Assembly (NCBI GenBank): GCA_021828745.1
Contig: JAJZDE010000054.1
Span: forward strand, 1-8,504
Source: Pseudomonadota bacterium
GTDB lineage: Bacteria; Pseudomonadota; Gammaproteobacteria; Burkholderiales; Ferrovaceae
Direction of reading: 5' to 3'
Length of the DNA: 8,504 nucleotides
Each line of letters opens with the position of its first letter. Positions within the stretch are counted from its first letter, which is position 1. Under the pieces are notes generated by a model that saw only the letters and a list, made by a program, of their open reading frames with translations, had not been told where the DNA came from and made no database searches. Below are positions 8,013 to 8,504 of the stretch, in pieces. The position numbers were made by a program, and so were the translations under genes.

Positions 8013-8504
8013 CCTGCCGAAAGAGACGCAGCGCAGCCCTGCTGTCCCTGAGTCTGGGCCTGCTCATCCTGGCCGGGTGTAGTACCACCCCGCCCCCCTC
8101 AACCGTATCGCACACCCCTCCGGAAGAAGGGCATTATCGGACCGACGGTCCAGGTCTTCATCCGCCCGCCAATCTGGCCAGCATTCCTGATGCCGTGCCC
8201 AGAAAGGAACCCCTGAACAAGTTTGCCAACCGCCCGTATACGGCCCTCGGCAAAGTCTACGTCCCCGACCTCTCCAACAAGCCCTATAAGGTTCAGGGGC
8301 TGGCTTCCTGGTACGGGCGCAAGTTCCACAACCAGAAAACCTCCACCGGGGAACTCTATGACATGTACGGCATGACCGGGGCGAGTACCACTCTGCCGCT
8401 CCCCTGCTACGTCCGGGTCACGAACCTGGTCAACCACAAATCGGTGGTGGTACGGGTCAATGACCGGGGTCCTTTCAAATCTGACCGGGTCATCGATCTG
8501 ACGT
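8009..8504 (+). CDS. rlpA: RlpA-family septal ring lytic transglycosylase lipoprotein, partial (N-terminal part)
   Basis: RlpA is an outer-membrane lipoprotein that in Pseudomonas cleaves peptidoglycan glycan strands lacking stem peptides. The frame starts at an ATG overlapping the rodA stop (ATGA) and is open for 165 codons to the right edge. A basic N-terminus (MTCRKRR) and hydrophobic stretch lead to the lipobox LAGC, with Cys24 as the lipidated residue. Ser25 at +2 is compatible with outer-membrane sorting. After a proline-rich linker, the double-psi beta-barrel begins at about 96 with GLASWYGRKFHNQKTSTGE and includes VRVNDRGPF (148-156). Glu115 and Asp152 match Pseudomonas RlpA Glu120 and Asp157, but the position of His131 is Ser126 here (GMTGASTTLP). 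No C-terminal SPOR domain can be assessed because the gene is cut. There is no visible ribosome binding site. Confidence 0.93.
   Translation, partial: MTCRKRRSAALLSLSLGLLILAGCSTTPPPSTVSHTPPEEGHYRTDGPGLHPPANLASIPDAVPRKEPLNKFANRPYTALGKVYVPDLSNKPYKVQGLASWYGRKFHNQKTSTGELYDMYGMTGASTTLPLPCYVRVTNLVNHKSVVVRVNDRGPFKSDRVIDLT

Noticed and set aside
8099..8437. 112-codon open frame antisense to rlpA
   Set aside because: It lies opposite a frame with a lipobox and a clear double-psi beta-barrel.

Overview
This is a compact, GC-rich stretch of bacterial chromosome that is almost entirely coding. It holds two divergent housekeeping operons. Protein motifs and gene order point to a proteobacterium, most likely a beta- or gammaproteobacterium or an acidithiobacillus-like relative. 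gatCAB set back-to-back with mreBCD-mrdA-rodA is an order I associate with Betaproteobacteria, and rodA followed by rlpA is the order known from E. coli and Pseudomonas. I cannot name the genus. I see no mobile element, CRISPR array, RNA gene or sign of recent transfer.

Left part (1-2451, minus strand): gatC, gatA and gatB, in that transcription order, encode the tRNA-dependent aspartyl/glutamyl amidotransferase. gatB runs off the left edge and only its N-terminal half is present. gatC appears to use a TTG start. gatA and gatB overlap by four bases, and a perfect GC-rich inverted repeat sits directly before the gatB ribosome binding site.

Centre (2452-2524): a 73-base divergent intergenic region. 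It contains two candidate sigma70 promoters, one per strand, whose -10 hexamers fall on the same near-palindromic TATCATA.

Right part (2525-8504, plus strand): mreB, mreC, mreD, mrdA (PBP2), mrdB (rodA) and rlpA, the last cut by the right edge. Together they encode the core of the cell-elongation machine. MreB filaments on the inner membrane organise MreC and MreD, which regulate the RodA glycosyltransferase and PBP2 transpeptidase that build lateral-wall peptidoglycan. RlpA is an outer-membrane lipoprotein of the lytic glycosidase family. The genes are separated by 22, 1 and 1 bases and then overlap by 8 and 4 bases. Only mreB has a convincing Shine-Dalgarno sequence, so the rest look translationally coupled. 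I see no terminator inside the operon.

I found no previously undescribed system. The most notable departure from the expected pattern is in RlpA, where the conserved histidine of the double-psi beta-barrel is a serine while the conserved Glu and Asp are kept. The shared -10 bidirectional promoter and an 11-codon micro-ORF bridging mreB and mreC are the next most interesting points.
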